Assembly (NCBI GenBank): GCA_036924085.1
Contig: JAVGWX010000007.1
Coordinates: forward strand, 35,240,953 to 35,304,952
Direction: 5' to 3'
Length of the DNA: 64,000 nt
From: Ariolimax columbianus
Lineage: Eukaryota > Mollusca > Gastropoda > Stylommatophora > Arionidae
In this document: in pieces, positions 61,301 to 62,922 of the stretch
Layout of the letters: each line of letters begins with the position of its first letter
How positions within the stretch are numbered: position 1 is the first letter of the stretch
Position numbers and translations under genes: made by a program
Notes under the pieces: generated by a model
The model's database searches: none
The model's input: only the letters and a program-made list of their open reading frames with translations
What the model was told of the DNA's origin: nothing

Positions 61301-62745
61301 GCCGAGCACTGCCATGTCATTCCCTGCCTGAAAGCGCCAGATGGGTCTGCAACAACATTGAAACTAGACATGGAAAAGATGATAAAGGAGTATTACAGCA
61401 AAATTATTTAAGTCAGCTTCACCCATCCCAATCGAATCACAACTTCCACCCCTTCAACTTCATACCCTCAGAAATCCACAAAGCCCTTGGAGTATGCCAC
61501 CTAGGAAATCACCTGGAGTAGATAACATACTGCAGATACCTTAAAACCTGTGGACTATCACTCCATCTAACCTATACAATATACACGGGAAGAATACCTA
61601 CAGCACGGGGACAGCAAATGATATTCCTACATAAAAATGGAGACAAGGAAGACCTTGGAAACCATCACCCAATTATGCTTCTCTCAGTCACTTTCAAACT
61701 CTTTACTAAATGTATACTTTCTAGGATTCACCACCTCCTCAAGGCAGCACAACTGATCAAACAGACCTACAGCACAATGGACCACATCTCAACCTGCTGC
61801 CACCTAATTGAAACAGCCAGAGAGTATCAAAATACCTATCAACTATAGGTACTGGCACTCTCTGCTGTACCAAGGCATTAATCCCGACTGTGTCAGAATC
61901 CTTGCTAACTGCAGACTGTACGAACACCTACCAGCAATTCCAAAGAACAATAATAGTATCCGTCGAGAAAGGTGTTTGCCAGGGGGACCCTATCTCAACA
62001 AGCCTAAACCGAGAATTAACAAGACTCTGTCACACGGAATGAGCGGCTCAGTATTTGAATAATATGTATATGTGGTACTGTGTATTTGAACTTGCTGCAG
62101 GATTGTCTTGCCACGCATTCGGGAGATGTTTGTCGATGAAGTGGACTTTTATTTCCAGCAAGATGGAACACCTTCCCACTGCCGGGCCTATCTTGCCGGG
62201 CTCAAAAATGTGCCAAACAGTTGAATTTGGCAAAGAGGTTGCATTGAATATCACTCTTATTCACAAGATCTTACAACATTGGACTTTTTCTTATGGGGAT
62301 ATTTTAAAGATAATATTTATTGCACAAAACCAGCAACAATCGATGAGCTGAAATGAAAATGGCCACTGAAAGAGAATGTGCTCATATCCCAAACGATTGG
62401 TTTCATGATGTTCGCACCTCTGTAGAATGATGTTTGGACCAGAATGGCTATGAATTTAAACAGGGCAATAGACCAAAATAATTACACATGTTCCACTTTC
62501 ATTTTAATTTAAAATCTTGACTTAATTGTGGGCTGTATTAATAAATATTTGAAGTGTTAGTTGTCACTTTTTGCTACTTTCAGCATGTTCTTCATCATGC
62601 CCCCATTAAGCTGTTCAAGCTGGAGTTTGCTATACCTGAGAACAAGTTTGAAAGATTACATGAGGAGGCTGAAGTTGCACTACAGCAGCAGCGGGATCAG
62701 ATCAGAGGAAACCAGAATGTCAAGGAAGCCCTTGCCAAGCACAAA
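16772..62745 (+). CDS. SYNE1: Nesprin-1-like gene (partial, 17 exons, CH domains and start of spectrin-repeat rod)
   Basis: Seventeen exons bounded by AG acceptors and GT donors join without a frame break into 925 codons: 16772-16864, 17783-17889, 19096-19289, 21489-21577, 24850-24990, 31245-31391, 32210-32374, 32806-32981, 34567-34766, 36895-37100, 38516-38833, 43482-43613, 51785-51976, 53045-53194, 57636-57803, 58034-58168 and 62584-62745. Residues 1-31 are the end of CH1, 32-66 the inter-CH linker, 67-161 CH2, and about 162-925 helical spectrin-like repeats rich in E, K, L and W. From knowledge of the family, paired CH domains bind F-actin, and the distant C-terminal KASH domain anchors the protein in the outer nuclear membrane through SUN proteins. 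Order and segment lengths follow the N-terminus of SYNE1 as I remember it. Dystonin or MACF is less likely, because the CH motifs and the rod fit nesprin better. The start codon, early CH1 and everything after residue 925 lie outside what I can see. Confidence 0.93.
17247..17782 (+). repeat. 26 bp minisatellite ending in a splice acceptor
   Basis: About 21 diverged units of 26 bp, consensus CTCTGTCCCATTCAGATTTA then TGAATG. The last unit reads CTCTGTCACATTCAG, and its AG is the acceptor of the exon at 17783. Most units thus carry a short pyrimidine tract and CAG, a splice-acceptor-like form. Confidence 0.9.
17783..17889 (+). CDS. SYNE1: Nesprin-like exon: inter-CH linker and start of CH2
   Basis: A 107 bp exon, residues 32-66 plus two bases of codon 67. 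It begins IEETFITVPNEEGG, a charged linker with a KKKP stretch, and ends in LLEWADSVLS, the first helix of CH2. The donor is GTAAGT. Human SYNE1 as I recall it has a longer serine-rich linker here, so this is either a short form or an extra exon is skipped. The acceptor is the last unit of the 26 bp tandem array that fills the upstream intron. Confidence 0.92.
18245..18515 (+). mobile_element. RTE-like LINE C-terminal fragment
   Basis: Reads YYRRMLKISWTKNK, a stop, then SIQENWLIDNITRKKLRYFY and GTERGRPRR. This is the same region as the end of the minus-strand LINE at 27873-29015 (CYRKILRIPLTEKR...ENWFINSILARK...KRGRGRPRRRW). Divergent copy, broken frame. Confidence 0.72.
18530..18775 (-). repeat. 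Dispersed repeat family A, copy 3 (diverged)
   Basis: In reverse complement shares the order GATGAAGCAGTGAATGAGAT, a run with AGCGACC, CCAAGACCCTATTCC and CTGGAAACAGACTGCAAAC with family A. Similarity is lower than between copies 1 and 4. Confidence 0.45.
19096..19289 (+). CDS. SYNE1: Nesprin-like exon: core of CH2 domain
   Basis: A 194 bp exon, residues 67-131 plus one base. It carries the CH2 core: LHIKDFGTSWSDGVAFNAMI, then HTIRPDLVDME, and the helix ending LGISRLLDPE. The conserved DF-W-DG-AF-A-H-RP-L pattern of CH domains is fully present. The codon shared with the previous exon (AA plus T) gives Asn, and the last base G joins the next exon to give Asp. Confidence 0.95.
19746..19865 (+). 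repeat. 40 bp triplication
   Basis: Three copies of a 40 bp unit, core CAATGCCTTTCTCTCAAAGG, differing at about one base. Confidence 0.92.
19915..20700 (+). mobile_element. LINE RNase H domain remnants (two)
   Basis: First piece: QWISGHSNATDNDKAEILVK, the C-terminal RNase H block, near 19955-20015. Second piece from 20052: HAYTDDSAFKATINAGVVFL, then HQAEITAINTTIQVIVKKF and IVVFADSR, an RNase H core, followed after a stop by a second IPSHIDTSDNEKA block. The domain order with the end first suggests two overlapping partial insertions or a rearrangement. Confidence 0.65.
20915..21180 (+). repeat. Dispersed repeat family A, copy 4
   Basis: Closest relative of copy 1: shares GATCAAGATGCTGAGCAG, AGAGCTGCCAAGACCCTTC, GTGATCCTGGATAACAGGCT, GGATGTGTCAAATATTGCAA and a TGTAAACTA block. 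Confidence 0.65.
21489..21577 (+). CDS. SYNE1: Nesprin-like exon: end of CH2 domain
   Basis: An 89 bp exon, residues 132-161. With the carried base it reads DVDVEKPDEKSIMTYVAQF, the nearly invariant last helix of CH2 in nesprins and related actin cross-linkers, followed by RKAYPNAGGAS, the beginning of the spacer before the rod. Acceptor TTTACAG, donor GTGAGC, leaving in phase 0. Confidence 0.95.
21720..22103 (+). mobile_element. GAA-tailed RNase H LINE, divergent subfamily, 3' end
   Basis: C-terminal zinc-knuckle part: LRCHLYNKFKIDTADLCAYG and TAPITAEHILQSCPLYTDQR, aligning with LRYHLFNKLKIGGTDECTCG and GKMTAEHLLQNCPTYEDQR of the other copies. Tail ends GAAGAAGAAG. It is flanked by 11 bp direct repeats ATTTACTGCTT at 21709-21719 and 22104-22114. 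Confidence 0.85.
22276..22535 (+). repeat. 52 bp minisatellite, about five units
   Basis: Units start at 22276, 22328, 22380, 22432 and a diverged one at 22484; core ATTATGTTTCTCTGTGTAGT. Confidence 0.92.
22536..24140. other. Intronic sequence, no gene seen
   Basis: Between CH2 and rod exons. Short open frames such as 23364-23726 on the minus strand carry no motif I recognise. Confidence 0.4.
24150..24260 (+). mobile_element. Possible tRNA-derived SINE head
   Basis: A GTCCGATTGGTCTAATACC start and a box B-like GGTGTTCGAATTCGGG are about the right distance apart. No body match to the other SINEs was found. Confidence 0.35.
24425..24780 (+). mobile_element. LINE C-terminal fragment
   Basis: Translates as RGRVSLFGHVVRLDQKTPAH and, in shifted frames, RPSKTVWLQQIATSSLDEAW and GCGFRRNGPQT. 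This is the known end of L2/RTE-like polymerases (RWLGHV, then GRP--W---I). Frameshifted. Confidence 0.7.
24850..24990 (+). CDS. SYNE1: Nesprin-like exon: CH2-rod spacer and first rod helix
   Basis: A 141 bp exon in phase 0/0, residues 162-208. It starts GAPGLDINTAMKEVEAYKDL and continues with MSWLNNDAKEIL, a helix of spectrin-repeat character, ending ESEFM. Acceptor GACAG, donor GTATGA. Human SYNE1 has a comparable spacer and helix at this place. It lies between a 3.3 kb and a 6.3 kb intron, both filled with transposon remains. Confidence 0.9.
25540..26110 (+). mobile_element. piggyBac-like transposase N-terminal fragment
   Basis: An open frame 25604-26131 with an acidic and basic N-terminus, then ITGVRLYVMIPEQNFCFQAL and FTSEVIEELTVSINGYAELL. 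That string has the form of the entry to the piggyBac catalytic domain (two F residues, then FT-E-I--I---N-YA). Upstream in another frame is EDDQLSNEEDISSFLL, typical of the acidic N-terminus. No DDD catalytic core follows, so it is truncated. I am fairly, not fully, sure of the family. Confidence 0.6.
26111..26937. other. Unassigned, possibly a transposon untranslated region
   Basis: Compositionally unlike its AT-rich surroundings (GC-richer, with GACACGAGCACAG repeats near 26810). It has open frames of 60-125 codons on both strands but no motif. Contains AAATAAAGTTGGTGGGAA near 26341, which could be a poly(A) signal and a primer-binding-site-like sequence of an LTR element. No second LTR was found. 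Confidence 0.3.
26938..27120 (+). repeat. 61 bp minisatellite, three units
   Basis: Units at 26938, 26999 and 27060, core GACTGAGAAATTGTAGATAG, nearly identical. Confidence 0.92.
27121..27870. other. Intronic sequence, no gene seen
   Basis: Contains a pair of related blocks (TTAACCCTG near 27450 and 27510) but nothing coding is recognised. Confidence 0.35.
27873..29015 (-). mobile_element. RTE-like LINE reverse transcriptase, long open frame
   Basis: The longest clean transposon frame here, 380 codons. It starts in mid RT (YTCFIDYTKAFDTVKHQNLW, VQKGVLQGCILSPYLYNIF), has the catalytic box as RCADDTVILS (usual F replaced by C), then FEYLGSRIDKNGDCWKEIR, AAYGCETWTITK and KRGRGRPRRRW near the end. 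The fingers region and endonuclease are missing, so it is 5'-truncated. It lies antisense to the host gene in its 6.3 kb intron. A related fragment is at 18245. Confidence 0.88.
29180..29435 (+). mobile_element. LINE thumb fragment
   Basis: Reads MTNILTSRQLTNTLKMRVIR and CYIYSYLLYGADIWTM, matching the thumb (ILTSR-L----K-R-----YS-LLYG-E-WT) of RTE-like elements. Adjacent to a second LINE fragment in the same orientation. Confidence 0.65.
29440..30165 (+). mobile_element. LINE C-terminal region with C2H2 finger
   Basis: Starts with SITINGQKLKSVEFIANLGS, passes a frame break, then LYACKTWTVYSRHTKKLDHF, CLRKLLNIKWQDRITDVEVL and LQLRWTGHVVCLSDERLPKK. Beyond a frameshift it encodes CPQCDRRFRARIGFISHLRT, a C2H2 finger. 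A C2H2 finger after the thumb occurs in some invertebrate LINEs as I know them. The related copy at 12100 lacks the first finger histidine. Confidence 0.78.
30420..30925. mobile_element. LINE endonuclease fragment with 5' inversion
   Basis: On the minus strand from about 30824 down: RIPSKEHLILLGDFNARMNT, then HWHQLDLIITELKHV and SADCDTDHSLICCKM, an apurinic-type endonuclease with GDFNA and DH boxes. On the plus strand, 30834-30925 reads YAPTLGATSDSKDEFYQQLT, which is the segment normally just before it. The two parts meet head to head, as in twin-primed insertions. Confidence 0.8.
31245..31391 (+). CDS. SYNE1: Nesprin-like exon: spectrin-like rod segment
   Basis: A 147 bp exon in phase 0/0, residues 209-257. 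It contains YLGFKTEQDRREPLYLKLGE and then LTQQEWEKLDIRWQEVDEQ, the second and third helices of the first rod repeat with the conserved tryptophan (W in RWQEVD). Acceptor TTCTAG, donor GTAAAC. Confidence 0.92.
31633..32100 (+). repeat. 38 bp minisatellite of splice-acceptor-like units
   Basis: About nine units of 38 bp plus diverged ones to 32100. Core CTTATTTTTCATTCTGTCACAG followed by CTTTCTTGAATATT is written here in two parts (CTTATTTTTCATTCTGTCAC and AGCTTTCT). Each has a long pyrimidine tract ending CACAG, and the array stops about 100 bp before the acceptor of the exon at 32210. The open frame on the minus strand is a by-product. Confidence 0.92.
32210..32374 (+). CDS. SYNE1: Nesprin-like exon: spectrin-like rod segment
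   Basis: A 165 bp exon in phase 0/0, residues 258-312. It reads ARLWLKMLDMCLPEKLSKLG, then EWLYDAENLLRKKEE, which matches the -lg-WLy-aE-lL-- helix A signature of a spectrin-like repeat, and ends LAHEHR. Acceptor TTTGCAG, donor GTAAGG. Confidence 0.93.
32806..32981 (+). CDS. SYNE1: Nesprin-like exon: spectrin-like rod segment
   Basis: A 176 bp exon, residues 313-370 plus two bases. It starts EFFKDLETWSQFFTQIKRAG and includes an insert-like IMLHGPHIDHMSKRIESV and LSRLDYTHVR. Human SYNE1 has a similar non-repeat insertion at this position (the block around IPVPPDQLEDMAERFHFV). Acceptor TGCAG, donor GTACGT. Confidence 0.92.
33220..33990 (+). repeat. Tandem repeat family C, long array
   Basis: Diverged units of about 36-40 bp with AAACTATACTTTAGTAGAGT and AACAAGTGGTC, plus higher-order runs (for example 33300-33480 repeated near 33600). 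Followed by TCATGTAAAACAAAATGCTC and AAATGCTTTGGTACCTAATT. Confidence 0.88.
34567..34766 (+). CDS. SYNE1: Nesprin-like exon: spectrin-like rod segment
   Basis: A 200 bp exon, residues 371-437 plus one base. It reads YKLLAYLLMAEAKLAQWTVK, then a helix with VENMLADYVDCVDR and FDRTYAEAKKVAEIYK. This parallels the LLVLAESKLKSWIIKYG region of SYNE1. Acceptor TTTCAG, donor GTGAGG. The donor is followed within a few bases by the 67 bp minisatellite. Confidence 0.93.
34770..35305 (+). repeat. 67 bp minisatellite next to a splice donor
   Basis: About eight units of 67 bp, some shortened to 58 bp, core CCACACATTGAGTTTATAGG and AAGAACAAATATTGGTCAAC. The first unit starts immediately after the GTGAG donor of the exon ending at 34766. 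Confidence 0.92.
35325..35612 (+). repeat. Dispersed repeat family B, copy 1
   Basis: About 285 bp, from CTTAGTCGACCTGTACTTCT to CCATGTCACACAG. Also present at 40055-40342. It contains a short internal palindrome around GGTAGATGCCCCTGTGCAGG. Neither a SINE promoter nor a coding frame is visible. Confidence 0.75.
35613..36150. other. Intronic sequence, no gene seen
   Basis: No recognised motif. Confidence 0.35.
36150..36310 (-). mobile_element. Possible tRNA-derived SINE head
   Basis: In reverse complement: GGCGGCTTGGGGAGTGGGGT, then CAGTGTCCTGGGTTCAAATA, a box B-like sequence. No other copy found. Weak. Confidence 0.35.
36895..37100 (+). CDS. SYNE1: Nesprin-like exon: spectrin-like rod segment
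   Basis: A 206 bp exon, residues 438-506. It contains EEVTHVNQFLEEVSARWKKV, SLEIKSVKSMLEETLMTWKR and MLTGWLTKGEQVMKQ. The RWKKVSLEIKSVKSMLEE block parallels WRNLSVEVRSVRSMLEE of SYNE1, one of the strongest family matches in the window. Acceptor TTCAG, donor GTAGGT, leaving in phase 0. Confidence 0.95.
37795..38010 (+). repeat. Tandem repeat family C, second locus
   Basis: Four units of the 33220-33990 array plus the same downstream flank (CATCATGTAAAACAAATGCT, then AAATGCTTTGGTACCTAATT). The flank match shows this is a copied segment, not an independent expansion. Confidence 0.85.
38020..38200 (-). repeat. Dispersed repeat family A, copy 5 (diverged)
   Basis: Reverse complement contains AACAGGCTG, TGCAGCCTGGCTAACGAGG and a GTGAGCGACCC block comparable to the core of family A. 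Similarity is weak. Confidence 0.4.
38516..38833 (+). CDS. SYNE1: Nesprin-like exon: spectrin-like rod segment (largest exon)
   Basis: A 318 bp exon in phase 0/0, residues 507-612, the longest seen here. It begins EFFKDLANYEEKHKILNESA, contains DLNRRFRELVDGFHSF with the conserved aromatic of helix C, and ends with SLEEWLNNSTELLD and KDYLLELD. It spans a repeat end and the start of the next. Acceptor CCTAG, donor GTAAGT. Confidence 0.94.
38945..39110 (-). mobile_element. 3' region of the RTE-like LINE at 44455-45830
   Basis: Shares GTTTGTCTGAGCTTGTCTCA, ATCCTCTGCAGTT and GCATGCCAGAGATGTAAAGG with the 3' flank of the LINE at 44455-44680. Orientation minus. Truncated before the coding part. Confidence 0.6.
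39440..40030 (+). repeat. (TA)n array with twelve interspersed 22-mers
   Basis: Long TA runs alternate with GTGTGTACAGGTTGACTAAG followed by ACTATA, twelve copies with one or two changes each. The 22-mer is the reverse complement of the first bases of dispersed repeat family B, which starts at 40055 directly after the array. Confidence 0.92.
40055..40342 (+). repeat. Dispersed repeat family B, copy 2, inside (TA)n
   Basis: Starts AGTCTTAGTCTTAGTTGACC and ends CCATGTCACACAG. About 90 percent similar by eye to copy 1. (TA)n runs lie on both sides (before 40055 and 40344-40377). Confidence 0.78.
40380..41188. other. Intronic sequence, no gene seen
   Basis: AT-rich; no recognised feature. Confidence 0.4.
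41202..41452 (+). mobile_element. tRNA-derived SINE, family 2, intact copy
   Basis: Clean RNA polymerase III boxes: A (TGGCCTAGTGGTTAAGTGG) and B (GGGTTCGATCCCC), then a tRNA-unrelated body and a poly(A) tail of about 13. Flanked by 13 bp direct repeats (41189-41201 and 41453-41465) with one mismatch. Better preserved than its relative at 9606. Confidence 0.93.
41661..43219 (+). mobile_element. RNase H-bearing LINE, copy 2, 5'-truncated
   Basis: A nearly clean frame from 41764 (247 codons) covers the RT thumb (VRPVLEYGIAAWTTAAKANF) and the first RNase H strand (DWTHAYTDGSVTNTTQNGG). A shift leads to the rest (LTDALAVVTALKSQKNTELN, QWVPSHCNIQGNEEADRLAK), then a stop and the Cys/His tail (CTDECPCGTGKMTAEHLLQN). 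GAA tail. It is flanked by AAATAGGAGT at 41651-41660 and 43220-43229. Its left end lies within the thumb, a few codons from that of copy 1. Confidence 0.92.
43482..43613 (+). CDS. SYNE1: Nesprin-like exon: spectrin-like rod segment
   Basis: A 132 bp exon in phase 0/0, residues 613-656. It reads KCNAEIQEAENNFKVTTKTA and QSLVKDSSEEDVTAMLKTL, matching helix B, with the K-TAHLI-ESP type motif of SYNE1. Acceptor TTGGCAG, donor GTACAC. The upstream 4.6 kb intron carries a SINE and an RNase H LINE copy; the downstream one is 8.2 kb. Confidence 0.92.
43614..44450. other. Intronic sequence, no gene seen
   Basis: AT-rich; nothing recognised. Confidence 0.4.
44455..45830 (-). mobile_element. RTE-like LINE, RT and C-terminus, degraded
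   Basis: Minus-strand translation from 45640 downward: FIDYEKAFD, GLVSIRQGVRQGCLLSPSLY, then the broken catalytic region, then the long clean frame 45043-44735 with KLLTSKNIRIEMRTRIIATH, GAGTWTLVKQDETSLEAFEM and RRMERVSWTERRSNDNVL. The 3' flank at 44460-44620 contains a 67 bp direct duplication (core GAGACTGGATGTAAGGTTGT). Confidence 0.82.
45831..46760. other. Intronic sequence, no gene seen
   Basis: AT-rich; no recognised feature. Confidence 0.4.
46764..50690 (+). mobile_element. Older LINE fragment interrupted by LINE copy 3
   Basis: Left part (46764-47025): WTLTNNEKRNIVTTEMKCLR, RMLGLTRMERIINKDIRRQE and, after a shift, FIERQQTKWFGHISRQIPDS, ending RYNGYKA. The right part after the insertion (50619-50690) continues KAKGGLHKKWIAEITEVVKL. 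This is the C-terminal end of an RTE-like polymerase. The sequence is continuous across the insertion when one copy of the 13 bp duplication is removed. Confidence 0.82.
47026..50618 (+). mobile_element. RNase H-bearing LINE, copy 3, most complete (3.6 kb)
   Basis: Domains in order: endonuclease missing its first residues (IQETHL, then IRIFNLYGPPNKD, VVGDFNSHSERWG, STPDLAFS, GSDHRPIRLD, 47026-47640); RT (SPRIDGVTNEIL, GYRPISLLSCVGKLMERMIN, VWVDLEKAFDKVW, LEQGVRQGGVLSPTLFLVYI, SSMFADDLAMWTS, 48016-49110); thumb (49188-49745); RNase H (AYTDGSVTNTTQNGG, FTDALAVVTA, QWVPSHCNIQGNEEADRLA); and a zinc-knuckle tail ending in GAA repeats. All RT motifs including FADD are intact, but the frame is broken near 47935, at the 49110 stop, and in RNase H. 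Target duplication at 47013-47025 and 50619-50631. Confidence 0.93.
50708..50915 (+). repeat. Tandem repeat, about four units of 50-57 bp
   Basis: Units contain CAAGAAACCTCTTCATAACC and GACGCTGAAAGGTACAAG. It directly follows the older LINE fragment and may derive from its 3' end. Confidence 0.85.
51010..51420 (+). repeat. Tandem repeat of about 46 bp
   Basis: From about 51180, five units with TGTAAGACTTGATCTTTAGC and CAGTT, diverged, alternating with CACCTCTATGACAGC-type parts. Probably expanded from the end of the adjacent minus-strand LINE. Confidence 0.75.
51500..51722 (-). mobile_element. RTE-like LINE fragment
   Basis: Minus strand: EESFELKCYMNFLGIPCVIN and ARKELGRDQNWLAKSILNRK, matching SFESKCYRKILRIPLTEK and RQELSIEENWFINSILARK of the LINE at 27873-29015. 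About 70 codons only. It ends 60 bp before the next exon. Confidence 0.75.
51785..51976 (+). CDS. SYNE1: Nesprin-like exon: spectrin-like rod segment
   Basis: A 192 bp exon in phase 0/0, residues 657-720. It begins VIVTLRKEVPERIKYLKAVL and then has the repeat-start signature LDMERWLIEGEKLLKSH, ending TDQRLETHK. Acceptor ACGTAG, donor GTATGA. Helix-A tryptophan and a terminal HK before the exon end recur in neighbouring exons, which is the usual layout of nesprin rod exons. Confidence 0.93.
52290..52800 (-). mobile_element. mariner-like transposase N-terminal fragment
   Basis: Minus strand, shifted frames: DKLIRANRCVKQKDITAML, then ISIERVHHIIHALLGYRKMC, which resembles the second helix-turn-helix of mariner (-ISHGSVHNIIHEDLG-RKVCAR). 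No catalytic part. It belongs to a different subfamily from the element at 54115. Confidence 0.6.
53045..53194 (+). CDS. SYNE1: Nesprin-like exon: spectrin-like rod segment
   Basis: A 150 bp exon in phase 0/0, residues 721-770. It reads AFFTETTYQKSILESKNKVF, then QKIDSTKAKLKNVDFMPTE and ANERFQ. The FF after the boundary continues the helix B pattern seen at HTEFF in SYNE1. Acceptor TCCTAG, donor GTAGTT. Confidence 0.92.
53275..53913. mobile_element. TTAA-flanked non-autonomous element, piggyBac-like
   Basis: 639 bp bordered by TTAA at 53271-53274 and 53914-53917. The ends are inverted: CCTTTAGCGCGC at the left and CCTTTAGCATGC in reverse complement at the right (10 of 12 match). No transposase. 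TTAA duplications and CCYTT-starting ends are characteristic of piggyBac elements. The segment near 53735-53900 also occurs inverted at 58797-59000. Confidence 0.78.
54115..55451 (-). mobile_element. mariner-like element, full length, inactivated
   Basis: 1337 bp between TA at 54113-54114 and 55452-55453, with terminal inverted repeats (GAGGTGTGTTCAAATGAAAC at the left; GAGGCGTGTTCAAATGAAAC in reverse complement at the right). Minus-strand transposase pieces in order: NPSRVDQ (N-terminus), HTH blocks, GDELWYHHFEP (first catalytic D), LLHDSVRLHVA (second D), HPPHSPDMSPCDFHLF (third D, 34 residues after the second). Stops and shifts break it, but the last 100 codons (54612-54310) are open. The DD34D spacing is the mariner hallmark. 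Confidence 0.93.
55490..56250 (-). mobile_element. Second-family RNase H LINE, 3' part
   Basis: The open frame 56225-55806 has MYTDGSATNSEIRGGSGIHI, NFRAEETAVHAATLL and MVVLTDSRIILQAI, a recognisable RNase H with the first D, the E and the third D. Further down on the minus strand come TPEHILQDCPTYAG and the same end as at 8646-9115. 5'-truncated; the boundary upstream of 56250 is uncertain (the frame 56599-56189 extends it to perhaps 56600). Confidence 0.82.
56600..57630. other. Intronic sequence, no gene seen
   Basis: No recognised element. Confidence 0.4.
57636..57803 (+). CDS. SYNE1: Nesprin-like exon: spectrin-like rod segment
   Basis: A 168 bp exon in phase 0/0, residues 771-826. It reads NVVTSAKEWERKFETFSRSW, then KLEEWLDTAQNILDESKDD and ends LIRKHK. 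EEWLDTAQNIL is a textbook spectrin-repeat helix A. Acceptor ATCAG, donor GTGACA. The next intron is only 230 bp, the shortest in the window. Confidence 0.93.
58034..58168 (+). CDS. SYNE1: Nesprin-like exon: spectrin-like rod segment
   Basis: A 135 bp exon in phase 0/0, residues 827-871. It reads MFFDRTDHRMMSDYEAGANE, then ILQQLSPPERKLLSQTLGHL and KERWE. This corresponds to the FFSQLDQRVLNAF...LTDILPEQEQQGL...LHKQW block of SYNE1. Acceptor CAACAG, donor GTAAGC. Confidence 0.93.
58340..58765 (+). mobile_element. mariner-like N-terminal fragment
   Basis: Contains CTMEEQRGVIICLYQRM, a stop, then STMKVQCGDNCFNQGRVNEC and VERFQNGRHNVIDKP, the helix-turn-helix part of a mariner transposase (QR--I-FL, YG-N-MS-SRVYEWVERF-GR). 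Differs in sequence from the family at 54115. No catalytic domain. Confidence 0.68.
58797..59000 (-). mobile_element. Partial copy of the TTAA-flanked element
   Basis: Reverse complement of this stretch aligns with 53700-53900 (shared ACTCAGAAACTAACA, ACAAGTTCTTTATTCA, GTCTCTACA). No TTAA ends found here, so it is truncated. Confidence 0.65.
59081..59174 (+). repeat. 47 bp tandem duplication
   Basis: Two identical copies, core CGTCATATCTGCTATTTTCT, beginning at 59081 and 59128. Confidence 0.95.
59535..62045 (+). mobile_element. RTE-like LINE interrupted by LINE copy 4
   Basis: Endonuclease piece before the insertion: FYDNLYYVLKQDRSFYKIIV and GDFISRMG. After it: GSDHRLLYDHFHFNI (the SDHR catalytic box) near 60885. 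Linker: KYSDHEEFVCQHFLAAAKSR and HVIPCLKAPDGSATTLKLDM (61127-61411). RT start: IFLHKNGDKEDLGNHHPIML, VTFKLFTKCILSRIHHL, TMDHISTCCHLIETAREYQ, and VSVEKGVCQGDPIST near 61955-61990, where it stops. The C-terminus is missing. Several frame breaks. Confidence 0.82.
59658..60622 (+). mobile_element. RNase H-bearing LINE, copy 4, internally deleted
   Basis: Bounded by 14 bp direct repeats ATATCAAGAATGGG at 59644-59657 and 60623-60636. The first 77 bases (GGGGCTGGTCTCTCGGTGGC and on) match no other copy; they join abruptly at about 59735 to the start of the RNase H region. The open frame 59900-60595 (231 codons) carries the second half of RNase H (FTDALAVVTALK, QWVPSHCNIQGNEEADRLAK) and the zinc-knuckle tail. 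The first RNase H aspartate lies earlier (WTHAYTD). GAA tail. Confidence 0.9.
62065..62460 (+). mobile_element. IS630/mariner-superfamily transposase C-terminal fragment
   Basis: Contains FVDEVDFYFQQDGTPSHCRA, then a frame break and SQDLTTLDFFLWGYFKDNIY and CTKPATIDEL. The QQDG-P-H and (S-D)LT-LDFFLWGY blocks are the last two catalytic regions of this superfamily. It could belong with a different element from the mariners above. It immediately follows the truncated LINE at 62045. Confidence 0.75.
62584..62745 (+). CDS. SYNE1: Nesprin-like exon: spectrin-like rod segment (last exon seen)
   Basis: A 162 bp exon in phase 0/0, residues 872-925. It starts HVLHHAPIKLFKLEFAIPEN and ends ALAKHK, parallel to APYHLLHLKIDVEKNRFLA in SYNE1. 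Acceptor TTTCAG, donor GTAGGT. No further exon was found between 62746 and 64000, which is occupied by a LINE. Confidence 0.92.
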
Positions 62746-62922
62746 GTAGGTATTGACATGATTTCTTGCATGTGTTTCATTTAGTGTTGTAGGAGAAATA
62801 AGTGCTCATCTAAATGTCTGAACAGGGTGCTGACTCGTATTGTATGTTTATTGAGGAAACAATTTTAAAATACAATGTCCACATTTGAAGTAGTGAACAC
62901 AAATGTCACTTGCTCACACTAA

